Part shown: positions 21,626 through 34,400 of the stretch, one piece after another
Layout: the number at the start of each line of letters is the position of its first letter
Position numbering within the stretch: position 1 is the first letter of the stretch
Source of the DNA: Aplidium turbinatum
Taxonomy: Eukaryota > Chordata > Ascidiacea > Aplousobranchia > Polyclinidae
Direction: 5' to 3'
NCBI GenBank assembly: GCA_918807975.1
Contig: OU964918.1
Span: 19,886,477-19,950,476, forward strand
DNA: 64,000 bases
The notes under the pieces: generated by a model
Told to the model about the DNA's origin: nothing
Databases searched by the model: none
Seen by the model: only the letters and a program-made list of their open reading frames with translations
Translations under genes and position numbers: made by a program

Positions 21626-24600
21626 TCATGCTTTGATGCCTTCCTCTTCTTGGAGTTTGAGGATGGACTTTTTCACTCTGAGAGCAGTGAGGCGAGCGCT
21701 CCCGTTCTCATACCAGCATCCTTGCATCAGCTTCCACATCCCGTTCATGCTCTGCAACATCAACTGGTTAAAGGAGCTACCAGGCTAGGATACCTTACAG
21801 TTGTGACGCAACATCGCTTGGAATGACGGATTGCAATCCACATTATGACCCATGAGGTGATAATGAGTAAATTCCATCAGAGTATTAACTTTCAAACAGG
21901 TCGGCACCTCTGTCACGTAAACAAACTGAAAGTTGTATGTCGATAACTACGAATTGACACCACCGTGGGAGCATTTGTGAGTTGTATACTCACATTAACA
22001 GGCCAACTTTCACACGACGAATACTTCGAAGTTATAAACTTACTTCATATTTGAGCCACTTTTCTTCCATCAAGGGTCGACGTTTGTCATCACAAACCAC
22101 AATTTTCATTTCTTCAACTGAGGGGTCATCAGGAACGCAATCATAATAAGGAAGCCGATACTCCAAGTCTTGGCCTGTTGGTAGATTAACTTGTCAGTGG
22201 TAAATTCACATGAAACGTCACAACATTTATTTAAGATAAAGGTGGTCCCTGGTCCCATACTTTATTACAAGTGTCGGAGATAGGGTTCTCATTGTACTAA
22301 GCCTTCGGCACTAAGGAGAGTAGGGTGGCCAGTTCTTTTCTCTCGGTCACCTTTCCTTTAGCAATTACACCAAGCTAATTTACTACACCCTGAGTTAGAA
22401 GTAAGCGGTGTTTTTCCATCACCAGCTTAAGTCGGGAGACATCTATTTAACCCTGGAGGAAAATTGATTCCACGCGAAATTGGAAGATTTATCCTAGCAG
22501 TCTTCTTCATCGTGTGTCACACGGCCGTAGCCCAAAGCATCACACAAGCTCTTGCTTTATCGTTGCTCGGCTAAATCCTGTGCAGAGCATCTTGCTTTTA
22601 GGACGGGTATTCGAAGAGATGTTGCACCGTGTGCTCCTGTCCACAACTTGTGCTTCCCAAAGAATATCCCCAGTGTTGCATCAATGTCTTTCATCTTCCA
22701 ATACCAGTTCTTAAGCGGTTGAGGCATCGCCAATACTTCCAGGTTCACACTTTCTGGGAGGAAGGCCTTCCGTTGGGAAAAAGCTCAATATTAGCCGGTG
22801 TCAGCCCGGCTGCCAGCTCCTCCTTCCACAGTTGGATCCGCACATTGGCGGCGACACCGTCTTGACTCAGTGGGACAACTGAAGGAAGGGAACGTTTCTT
22901 GATTTCAATCGCCTGCGTGCTGGAGTTTGGTCATTTAATGGGTGTCTTAAATCCATGTCCTGAACATCTTTCTTCTTTCCTGAAGATCTTTCTTTTCTGC
23001 TGGTCACGCTTCTTCTGATGTTGGGAGGAGCAATTCCAGACAGAATGTGTAACGACGTGATGTTGGTTGGTTTGAGACAGCCTGCAATCAAACGGCAGCT
23101 TTGGTTCAATATAGAATCGATTTTTCTTGGCATGTGCCGAGCGTTCCCAAACTGGGCAGGCATATTCTGCGGCTGGACAAACAACAAATAAATGCCAAAC
23201 ACACGCATTAAAAAACAATAGGCTATATTTTTCTGTTCTATACAACATTTTGTGTGAAAAGCATTGCCGGATAAAGCAGCTTCACTGACTCAAGCCAACA
23301 CTAACAACAAATAAATGCACGCGTAGTCGCGCATTAACAAAACAACATGTTTTTCTGTTCAATATAACATTTTGTGTGAAAAGCATTGCCCTACCTGCCA
23401 AGCTGATACAATCTGCAGACTTTATTAGGAATAGCACCTAAATGAACGGGCGCCACAGTGCTCCGCACCTAAATATCCGGACGCCGACTTTATTAGGAAT
23501 AGCACCTAAACGAACGGGCGCCACAGTGCTCCGCACCTAAATATCCGGACGCCACAGTGTGCGCACCTATTTGACCGGCGCCTAACTGTCTGCGCCTAAA
23601 AGACTTGCTCCCCTAAAACACTCCCCTGTGGCAAACCATTATTCTGCTGTCTCCAGCTACTATTTATGCCACAAAAACAAACTAAATCTAAACATAGAAG
23701 CAGCGATTGCTAAACAATGATTGTATCAGCTCAGTGAATCGGAAATTTTCAGTGATATTGAGGATCTTTGAAATTAGGAGACAATGGTTGGCGGTGAGAA
23801 AGTCCAGTCTGAAGCATAATTCTAGAAGACGACAGACCCGACCAACAACGTACGAATTCTCAGTCAACCACTAATGCGCTTGCAATTTCTTCTATCTACT
23901 GAACGGCGCTGAATGGGGGGTTGTCCGTGAAATGCGCCGTTCACATGCTCAGGTCGAGACTAGAACCATCCATGGATGATGAATATGATGGAGTCAACTA
24001 ATAACATAAACCATACAAAATGTATGGAATACAACGTCGATCCTACATTAAAACAAGGTTGTACTTACCACCGACATTACAACGGCGAGCAATCTCCCAG
24101 TAGACGAGGCCGAGGGAGTAGATGTCAGCTCTTTTAAACGAATCAAAATGGAGGATGTTGAGGGAATCGTCCAGGACTTCGGGGGCCATGTACCTGTTAG
24201 AAGTTGAACATTTTCAAAATGTTGCCTTAAAGCTGTGTGGTCATTTCTCGTATAAGCCATTGAGTTCTTCAGAAAAAGTGTTGGCATATGATACACGTGT
24301 AAAATAAAAACTAAAAATAATAAATCAAGTATTCTGAACGTTGCTCCGTCACTACTCAGAACAGGCCGAATGTTTTGTAAATTTTATTATTTCCCTACTG
24401 AGATTCACAGCTTTATTCAAGTTGTTGTGCCTTGCCTGTCTGTGGTACAAAAAACAAATTCTTTCCCGAAACTATATTTAAAAATTGTTGATGAGTCGTG
24501 TTTGTTTATTCTAATTTACTATCATGAAAAAAAAAATGATAATCTGACAACAGGAATTATGTTTTTCTTCGTGTTGGAAATCATTTAGTTACTTCTCAGC

Positions 24601-27600
24601 GGCAAGATCTGTCTTTTAATACATAGATTCAACGTCTGCAAATTCTTACGATCATTTTAAATAGCAAAAATCGTGGGTAAAAATATGTGTTACAATTAAG
24701 ACTGTCTAGAGATTAGGCCTGATTTGTCACATTCTGTTGAAATTTACAGATTTTGCAAATTTTTGGTAACTGTCTGAATGAAGTCTTCAAAAAATTATAT
24801 TTTAACGTCTTCACTGACTTTCCCAGGTGACAAAAATGGGTTTTAACATCATCAGGCGTTGAAAAATAAAGACAAATAGATTCATAAAATTTCAGTCAAA
24901 CCACTCAATAACAGCCTGATTAGACGTTTTTAAAGTTACATTTGTCATTTTCTACTGAATATTCAAAGCAACAAAAAGCTTTTACATTATTACCAGTCAG
25001 TAAAAAAATCGTAGAAAATTGCGGTTAGACACAAGCAGCAACGGTTATCAAAATCTGCAAACCTGACAAATCAGGATGAATGTCCACTTGTCCAGGTAGC
25101 CATGTTACCATATATTTCATCATTTGTTGTGTTATATCGAATATTCAAACATTCCTACGTTTATTCAACGTTAGACAATACAAAAATGATGAAATCATTA
25201 AATCACCATACGAAGTTCTGCGGTCGCCAAATCTAACAAACGCGACACTAACAATGTGGTCTTAGGCAACTTAATCGAATGAAATACCTGAATGAGTGTA
25301 ACTCATAGCAGGGTTGCCAACCTGTCTTCACCAAAAAAAGCCAGACCTAGTCACAAAAAAAGCCTAAAAAAAGCCAGAAGAAAATAGCTGAAAAAGCCAG
25401 TATAAAATAGCTGAAACAACCAAGAAAAAGCCAATTAGTATTCATTAAACATACACATATAAAAAGTGCACAACCAAATAGTGTCCCACCGAACTTTGAT
25501 TTCAGCGACAACGCAGAAACATAGTTAATGAAAAGACAAACAACTAGAAAATTTTCTAGTTTCGGCTTCAAAACGGCATTCGGTCGGACACTGCAACCAA
25601 ATATAAGTTAGAAATCACTGCTCCGATTGACGCGGACTGAATTTTTTTCTAAAAAAAACGGGAAAGGTAAAATTAAGCCAAAAAAAAGCCAAAATTATGT
25701 TGGCTTTTTATTAAGTTGACAAAAAATCGATGAAACATGAAAAAAAGCCAGAAAAAGCCTAATTTTTCTGGCTTTTTTTATTTAAAAAAAATAAGCCAAG
25801 GGAGTTGAAAAACAGCCAGATTCTCAAAATCTGGCTTCAAAAAAGCCAAATTGGCCACGCTGACTCATAGTTTAGTTGTGTCGATTGAACGTAAAAACGC
25901 CTTTCCTACTATGTAGACGAAAAAGTATGCCGTGCTTGCATGAAAACAACATCAGGCGACTTTGTATGTACGAAACAAGCGAGACGCTGAGTGACGCTTT
26001 GCAAGACTAGCGTCATGACGTCATCGTCTGGAAACGCTTTCTCCTTAAATCTGTCTGATGTTGAAAACACAGCGGAAGACGAAACCTCCGTTGGCACCTG
26101 CTATTTTCTTCGTTTTTGGGCAACGCAAGCAGTTCATCTCATAAAATCAATACTTTTGATCTAATCACATCAAAATCTAACAATTTAACAAAATTTTCAC
26201 CAACTGGTGAAACTGCCACCAATAAGAATTGAACACTGCAAAAGTTTTGTTCTGTGTTCGATCGGGTTTCTTTATGTCTATTGCAATACAGAAGTACTTG
26301 CAAAGTTAGTCTGATGAATGAGGAAGTAAAACAAAGCACTACGTATTAAATACACAAAAAAAAACTCTCAACTGCTACAGCTTGAAGGTGATTATTCGAA
26401 AGTTGTATGCTGTACGACGTAAAAGTAACCACCTATGCACCTCTTGTTCACAAAGCTAAGTAAGTATGTTTGGATTATTGAATTAACCTCTTTCTATTGC
26501 CTTTACCAGTCTGTCCTGTTGAATTCATGCTGTACGTTATTATCTCTGGGGATGTGTATTATCATAATAGGGAAAATGTCAGTGAAGCAATGAAACACAT
26601 TTCAACTTAATTGTTTCTGCTTCCACTTTATCATTCAATATGAACATTGCGACTTTTGCTAGAGAAATTATTAACTCGCAAAAAAAAACAGTGCAGCGTT
26701 CCATCAAACTTCTTGCTGTGGAGCAATAAAAAGAACCAAAGTGAAAGCAAATGCAAAAGTAAAAAGACTAACCGTTTAGTGCCAACTCTGTTGTTGAGCG
26801 GAATGTCGATTGTGTCAGTCGTCGAATCGTGACGCACGGCGAGTCCCAGGTCGGCGATGGCACACTCGCCATTCTTCTTCACAAGAATATTCTTCGACTT
26901 CAAGTCCCGATGAGCTATCGGAGGTTTACCTGATGGACAACATGGCTAACGGTCAATTACAGAGGTCTGAGTCATCGAAAAAAGAAATACGAGTTTAATT
27001 TATATCTTTTGTTAAATAAGCAACATTTCCGACTTAAATTTGCAATGATGTCTGATTAACTGGAAGCTTGGTCCAGCCATCAAAAGTTTTCACTTTTACG
27101 TCGTTTCAACATCAACGTGTTAAGTTACGAAGCATGTTTTATTGTTTACCATAAATCAATATAGCCGCAAGCAATTACTGGTAGGAGGAAGCAATGAAAC
27201 AAATCTTTATGTCCATGTCGTTGGTGGTGAGTGGTAGATTTAGACAGTGAGAAGACATACACCATCAACTGAGAAACAATGCAATAAATCAACTTTGACA
27301 ATCTACAGGACTTAGTGCATCAACGCGGCTGCAAGAGCTTTCCACAATTGAAAACACTACTAACGTCATAATACCCCAATTAACTTGCTCAACGCATCAG
27401 GTCGACATGAACAAACCTTGCGTTCCAACGATCTCCATGTGTAGGTGGGCCAACCCGTTCGCTATGGAAGCTGATAGTTTCAACATGGACGCAATATCAA
27501 CTTTTGTTTCGCCAAGATAATCGAAGAGCGAGCCATTCTCGTGATATTCCGATATGAGCCACAGCTCTGTCCAGGTGCCGACGTCTGTGAATGAAACCTT

Positions 27601-28412
27601 CGTGTTCAATCACAAACGAACAATTGAAATTATAACGAGGGACAATTCATTCGACGTAGACAGCGCTAATTGGACTTCAGAGCCACATGAAAAGCTGCCG
27701 TACCCAGAGTGCTACCATCATCTGAAAAGATGCCTACTACTAGACAGCGCTAACAATCAACAAGCTATGACATTGCTATGCACACAAACAGTAGGGTGTG
27801 GAAAAACAAAACGGTAAACACCAAACAAACAGCTGTGTTTCGGCAACACTTACCTGTAATGTATATAGTTGCTGCTACAGTATGCAGTAATTCATCAGCA
27901 GTTCAAATTCAAAAAAATTAACTGAGTAGCACGACCATTGCACCTAAATCTATACTGGTGCAGACGCTTAACCAGATTGAATAGCCCTGCACATCAGTCT
28001 AGCCTAGCCTACTGTAAGCAAATGTTTCATGGTTGAATTGACGTCAAGTTCGAAGGCCAACCAAACCAAGTGATAAACTTCTTTTGTTGCAATTGATTTA
28101 TATTTCCAGAATCAAATCGTTCGTTGACATAAAGTTACTGGTTTGCTTCCCGCAAAGGAAAATTGGCTACAGCTCTCATTTTTAATTTCCAGACACGGTT
28201 CGTTGAATCTAAGAATAACAAGCTTAACAACAAAATTGAAAGCCTACCGACCTTTATTATCAGCGGCTATGAAGCCGAGTATATTGTCATGTCGCAGCAT
28301 CATGGTTTGATATATTTCTGCTTCTCTGAACCATGATTGTTCTTCTCTGGTGACAAACTTCTTCACAGCAACATCTTCTCCTCTCCACTTGCCTCTGTAT
28401 ACTTCGCCGAAT
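21626..28412 (-). CDS. Receptor exons 9-14: Ser/Thr kinase domain
   Basis: Exon 9 carries [19 protein letters not shown] with the ATP lysine, and the L45 loop. Exon 10 carries [20 protein letters not shown]. Exon 11 carries [26 protein letters not shown] and the activation loop. Exon 12 carries YMAPEVLDD and [19 protein letters not shown]. Exon 13 carries [18 protein letters not shown]. Exon 14 carries [20 protein letters not shown], ending EEEGIKA. All catalytic residues are kept, so the kinase should be active. Confidence 0.92.
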
Positions 28413-31400
28413 CTGCGGCGAAAGAAAGCAACCGAGATTTGAACATTCCCTCCTAACTGATATGATCATTGATCAATACAGGACAGGTATTGTGAGATTT
28501 TCTACTATCAGTTAAACTGGAGGTATGCCGTAATTAGCATTTTTTGTGGGGAGTCTAAATAGTTGATATAAAGCAATATTCCTTTGTTGAGTCACTGCAT
28601 GGCCACCTAGTATGGTCATTAGGGTGTTTCATTTGCTCCCTTTATTTGAATTTTGATCTGTCCCTAAGTTAATTCTGTTCCATTTGGGAAAAAAATAACC
28701 TGGAAATAAATTTTAATTTCATGGCCCCCCGTTTACCCCCCCCCCACCGCAACTCCGAAATTTCTGCCTACTCCAATCGCCATAACTCAAAAACCACTTT
28801 AGATAAACATGGGTTGTTGGGTATCAAAGTTATTGCCATACCCCACTTTAATTCAAAAATGCTGTCAAAATAACAATCTGAGCAAAAAAAAAATTATTTT
28901 TGCACAACATAAGAAAAGCAGTTGGCATGAATATTGAATAGCCAAACATACGATGTGAACAACCAAGCATAAGTGGCAACTGACACAACACCAAAATTAA
29001 TCACATGACACAATATTATCAAAAACCATCTATGAAGTAATAGGACATCACAATAAGTAATAGCACAGCAGGGGCTCACACAACCTCCATTAAGCAGGCA
29101 GCAACATGGTGTGTTGTGCTTAGCGCATTGTTCTTCGCACCAAAGAGTGTTTACTGTTTACATTAATTTCAGCTACTGAAACCACTGTGTTGCTGTTTTC
29201 TTGTGCAAGAAAGGTCAAAATGATTGCCTCCATACAGTAATGGGTGGTTAAAATAAATTCCAGTCATACTAATGTAAGTCACTGGAAACAGTGTATTGCA
29301 GGCAACTCCAAAGCGAGTGCTGCAAAAATTGCCTACTATGTGCTGTGCTCCAATGATGTTTTTTCCGTCCTGGAGGATAAAAATTCAATGACGACAATAC
29401 AAGTGGGACACGAATCATGAATAGTAACACAGCAACAGCTAATGCTGATTAAGTAGGACATGGATAAGATACTAAGGCCTGTATTCTAAGATCCAACTTG
29501 AGTTCAAACTGAAACTCAAGTTTGGCTTGGTCCATGTATTTGGTATACCATAACCCAAGTCCAACTTTCTGATGTATTCAGCAGCATGTATCAAGATAGT
29601 CTGCAGCGTCCCTTGTAGTCTGCCTGTAGACACCATAGTATAGGGGAAGTCACTCTGTCTTGAATTTTTAATGATTTAAAATTTGAAATTACCAAGTCTC
29701 CTGATGTTACGCTGTATTGCTCAGCATAGTTTCCAGAGGGGTGATTAATTAGAGTTCATTGAACTCTGTCGTATTTTCCTGGAAAATTCACTGCAAAATC
29801 CAATAACTTTCAAAAACCCAGGAGCTTTGCATAAAGCCAGATGGACGGCAAAGCTGATTTACTCCATTAAGATATATCTTCTGGGAAAGTACATTGGAGA
29901 GCTTCCACTTGGCACTGTTACTACCACTCAACAAACCTCAAAGATAAGAGGCTTTGTCAACTTTGTCACTCATGTCATGTGTATTCTCAGTGGTGGTTGA
30001 CATGTTCATCGCCCACTGATGCTCCATGGAATGATCTAAAGTTTTACAAGATGCTGTTCACTTACAGCAACATCAATAACTGTATTGCTCTGAAGGCATT
30101 AAAGAGACACCTTTGGTACTTGACAGAGGAAATGATTTCTCTTTCTCTATTCAGAGAACACACCCCTGTTGAAGAAACTTGGTTTATTGCTGATCGAATG
30201 CTACAATGCATTGATACACACTCAGCCATCCCAAAACAGCGACATGGATCTGGGTTTGAAAAACAAAATTTCTACAACACTTTGGGCCATCAACATTCAA
30301 CAAGGCTTGGTGATTTAGTTGGACAAGATTCATGCTATTTTATGAACTTGTTAAACCTGAACCATAAATTTTTGCACCTGCCTGTTAATGAATGGCATGA
30401 TAACAGCATCTTAAATGAAAACCTGGTAAATGTCCTAGGAATCAATGTAATTAATGACTGTGCTGAAAGGTATGTAAAATTAAGCTCAAACTTCTTGGGA
30501 TCTTCTCACAGCGAAGACCATTGCCAAGACACCCTGCAAGTGGCAGAAAAACACAGAAAGTGTCAACCATTCCTTTACAAAAGAGGCACCCACTGTTGAT
30601 GATGCCCAACTGCCTCTTTGACGATTATATGCATGCATCATCAATCATGATAATATGTCAACCAACTGGCTTGGATACTAATCGTACTTGCAGTTTTTGA
30701 AAAAATGCAACTATTTGCAGGATTATAGATAATTTAAGCCCGTATTCTAAGATCCAACTTGAGTTCAAGCTGAAGCTCAAGTTTGGCTTGGTCCATGCAT
30801 ATGGTATACCATAATCCAAGTCCAACTTGTGTTCCAGCTTGAACTCAAGTTGGATCTTAGAATACGGGCCTTAGTATCCTATCCATGTCCTACTTAATGA
30901 GCATTAGCTGTTGCTGTGTTACTATTCATGATTCATGTCCCACTTGTATTGTCGTCATTGAATTTTTATCCTCCAGGACGGAAAAACATCATTGAAGCAC
31001 AGCACATAGTAGGCAATTTTTGCAGCACTCGCTTTGGAGTTGCCCGCAATACACTGTTTCCAGTGACTTACATTAGTATGACTGGAATTTATTTTAACCA
31101 CCCATTACTGTATGGAGGCAATCATTTTGACCTTTCTTGCACAAGAAAACAGCAACACAGTGGTTTCAGTAGCTGAAATTAATGTAAACAGTAAACACTC
31201 TTTGGTGCGAAGAACAATACGCTAAGCACAACACACCATGTTGCTGCCTGCTTAATGGAGGTTGTGTGAGCCCCTGCTGTGCTATTACTTATTGTGATGT
31301 CCTATTACTTCATAGATGGTTTTTGATAATATTGTGTCATGTGATTAATTTTGGTGTTGTGTCAGTTGCCACTTATGTTTGGTTGTTCACATCGTATGTT

Positions 31401-34400
31401 TGGCCATTCAATATTCATGCCAACTGCTTTTCTTATGTTGTGCAACAATGAAAAAAAAAATTTTTTTTGCTCAGATTGTTATTTTGACAGCATTTTTGAA
31501 TCAAAGTGGGGTATGGCAATAACTTTGATACCCAACAACCCATGTCTATCTAAAGTGGTTTTTGAGTTATGGCGATTGGAATAGGCAGAAATTTCGGAGT
31601 TGCGGTGGGGGGGGTAAACGGGGGGCCATGAAATTAAAAATTATTTCCAGGTTATTTTTTTTCCAAATGGAACAGAATTAACTTAGGGACAGATCAAAAT
31701 TCAAATAAAGGGAGCAAATGAAACACCCTAATGGTCATGGTCACTGATGAAACCATGTACGGGTGTTGTGTACCCAACAATGCACGTTTGCTTGTCACAA
31801 AAAGGTTCAATATGAAGATGAAAGATAAAGATGTTGTTCTAACAAAACCTACCTTCCTTGGCCAATCACATCTTGCAGTTGGATTTGCCTGGCAATAGTT
31901 CTGTGCACAAGCAGAGGCAACCCCGCACCAGAACCGCTGGTGGACCACTGACCATTCTCTTCCAGGTCTGATATAAAGCAGTTTACGTGAGCACAAATTG
32001 TTTTTCGTTTCGGTTTTTAATTGAATGATTTGTAATCAATGTATCCATTTATCTTGGTAACACGATACTAAAATAAGAAACACTATTGCTTTTTTGCAAT
32101 TATCTAAAACTTTCAGCAACACAAAGCCATCCACACAGCAACTCTCTTAACTCAATAGCATAGTCTAGCCAAGCTAGTGGTTTGAGTGCCCGCCTCTGCA
32201 TCGGTAGATGTGGGTTTCATTTCCCATTGGGTTACACCAAACAAACACCTTTTAAAATGGTGCTAAAATTCATTCCTGCTTGGCACTCAGCAGAGGAGTA
32301 GGTTTAGGTACTGTACTTCCTCGACGTAGTTCGCAACCGCTGAGCACTCTGTTCTCGGTTCGGAGGACAAGCCTGCCCCTTCTGCGACTCAAGACGCCCT
32401 CAACATTTGTCCTGTGAATGAACCCAAATTACCCAATAAACAAACAGCAGCTTCCTCAATAGTGACAAGTTGAAGTTGAATGGATCGGGATATGGTCGAA
32501 AGCGTGAAGGCATTGAAACCGTAATAAAATAATAGAACAGTGTGGTAGGCTGCATATAATACTTTTCAAACAGGGTTGATCTTTAAGTGGTCAAAACTGG
32601 TTTTGACCACTAAGCGGTTTAAACCTGGTTTTAACCGGTCAAAACCCAGAAAAATATTTTTATGTAGTGAATGGTCGGCTACCTGGGCTATGGGCTATTT
32701 AGGAAATATTAAGCAGTTGTGAGTTGTGACCATTTTGATATAGCTGGCGGCCATGACCGCCTGAAGTTTCATTAACGGCCGCCAATGCCGACCTGTCAGT
32801 TCTACATAAAGTAGATGGGCATAAGGCATCACAATTTGTTCCTTTTCCCACAATCCTTTCTTGGCTTGATGTGTACTTTGCTTCAAAGAACGAATCATAA
32901 ACTATCCTGTCTTTAATTTTTAAGATCTTAGAATATGCATTCGCATTGTTTTATTTTAACTGGATAAAATTTGATGGCAAATGTTTTTCATAAAAAAAAA
33001 ATTTGTTGGAATAAATTCTTGTACTTCAGTTGGCTGTGCAAATTGTTCATCGATCTACCAAGCATTTTTTGGTTAATCAGAAACTTATTTTTAGAATTTG
33101 AATTTTCTCAATAATTAAAATAACCAACTGATTGAAATATCAAAAATAAACAGAGAAATTGAATGTTTTTTGTTCCAAATCCAGCATTTAGGTTATTGTT
33201 GATCAAAACAAAATATAGTTTAACATCATTACTAAACATGGGGGGTAATATTTCTAATTCAATTGAAAAGCAACTTGATTCATACACTAAAGGGGTTTTG
33301 ACCAGCAATAGGTGGTCAAAACTGCCCGATTTAAACCGATCATCCCTGTTTTCAAAAGGTTTGCTGAACATCAGCATAGTTTCTGCTTTGTGAGCTTTGC
33401 TCGGATTCACAAGTTATGTTCTCATGGTAGCATTGGGTTTCTAAACGCTAATAAGAAAAATAGGAAACTTAAAAAAGGATCAACGTAAAATGATGATCGC
33501 TCTCATACTAAACCAACGTACTGAGTAGCCTACATAAGGATGTATATAATATAGTCAAGCGTCAACAACCTTCCTTTCAGCAATGAAATATATTTGAGTC
33601 AACACTCCCTACCTAGCATTTCCACAGTGGCAGGAGCTCCAGCGTCTGGTCCATTATTGAGTCGCAACTTTCTTGTCTTCACTTGCTTGTACACGATTAT
33701 GGCAAAGGTAACGCCAAACAGGAGCAACACTGCTATTCCTAAAGCAAAAATTATTGCACTTCACTATACAAAATATCATTTCAATTTATAAAGATCATAA
33801 GGTTACCGGTAAGCTTAATTTTCTTCCTAAATCAAATTCTGTGACGAGTAAACCACTTGCAAAGTTTTCAACACATCGTCATGTCCTCATCAGAAATTCC
33901 CTAATAACAATTACATATATAATAAAAAAAAACGAAAATGATAATTAGAAATTAAATTTTGTTATTTTAACTGTAGCCTACTACATTAACTACAACGATC
34001 GTTCTGAACCAAACAGCAGAAACTCAACAAGTGATGCAAAAGCTAACGATTGGCTGTTCAAAGATAAATTGTTACGTTTGATATATATATTATACAAATC
34101 CTTGATGTTCAGAACTTGCATGATTATGGTTTGACATTCAGATCTGCCTCTAGAGATGATTTGAACGTTGTTCCTATATTTTTATTGCGAATGCAATTGT
34201 TGTTAAAATATTGCGGATGAGAACACAACAATGTGTTAAAAAAAAAGTTAAAACATTTTTTTTCAACTGTTCTGCTTATTTCTTTCGCGTGAGCAAAGTG
34301 TGTTAAAGCCATTGATGTCACTAACCCTTGGATGCCTTTGTGAGAACAAAGTAAACTCTTTACCAAAGCTAAATAATTATTAGATGCATTATAATATATT

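Larger units (their letters stand above)
28620..31730. mobile_element. TAGGGTG element A: 3.1-kb TIR transposon, 8-bp TSD
   Basis: The ends tagggtgtttcatttgctcc and its reverse complement form extremely long inverted arms, about 28620-29570 and 30765-31730. The perfect duplication atggtcat is at 28612-28619 and 31731-31738. The middle carries a decayed protein gene on the plus strand. It lies in the receptor intron between exons 8 and 9. The ends match element B (37566-40102) only in the outer TAGGGTG, but both encode the same protein family. Confidence 0.85.

Noticed and set aside
24719-25076. TIR element with cctgatttgtca ends
   Set aside because: The 12-bp inverted match is real, but no target duplication or subterminal similarity was found.
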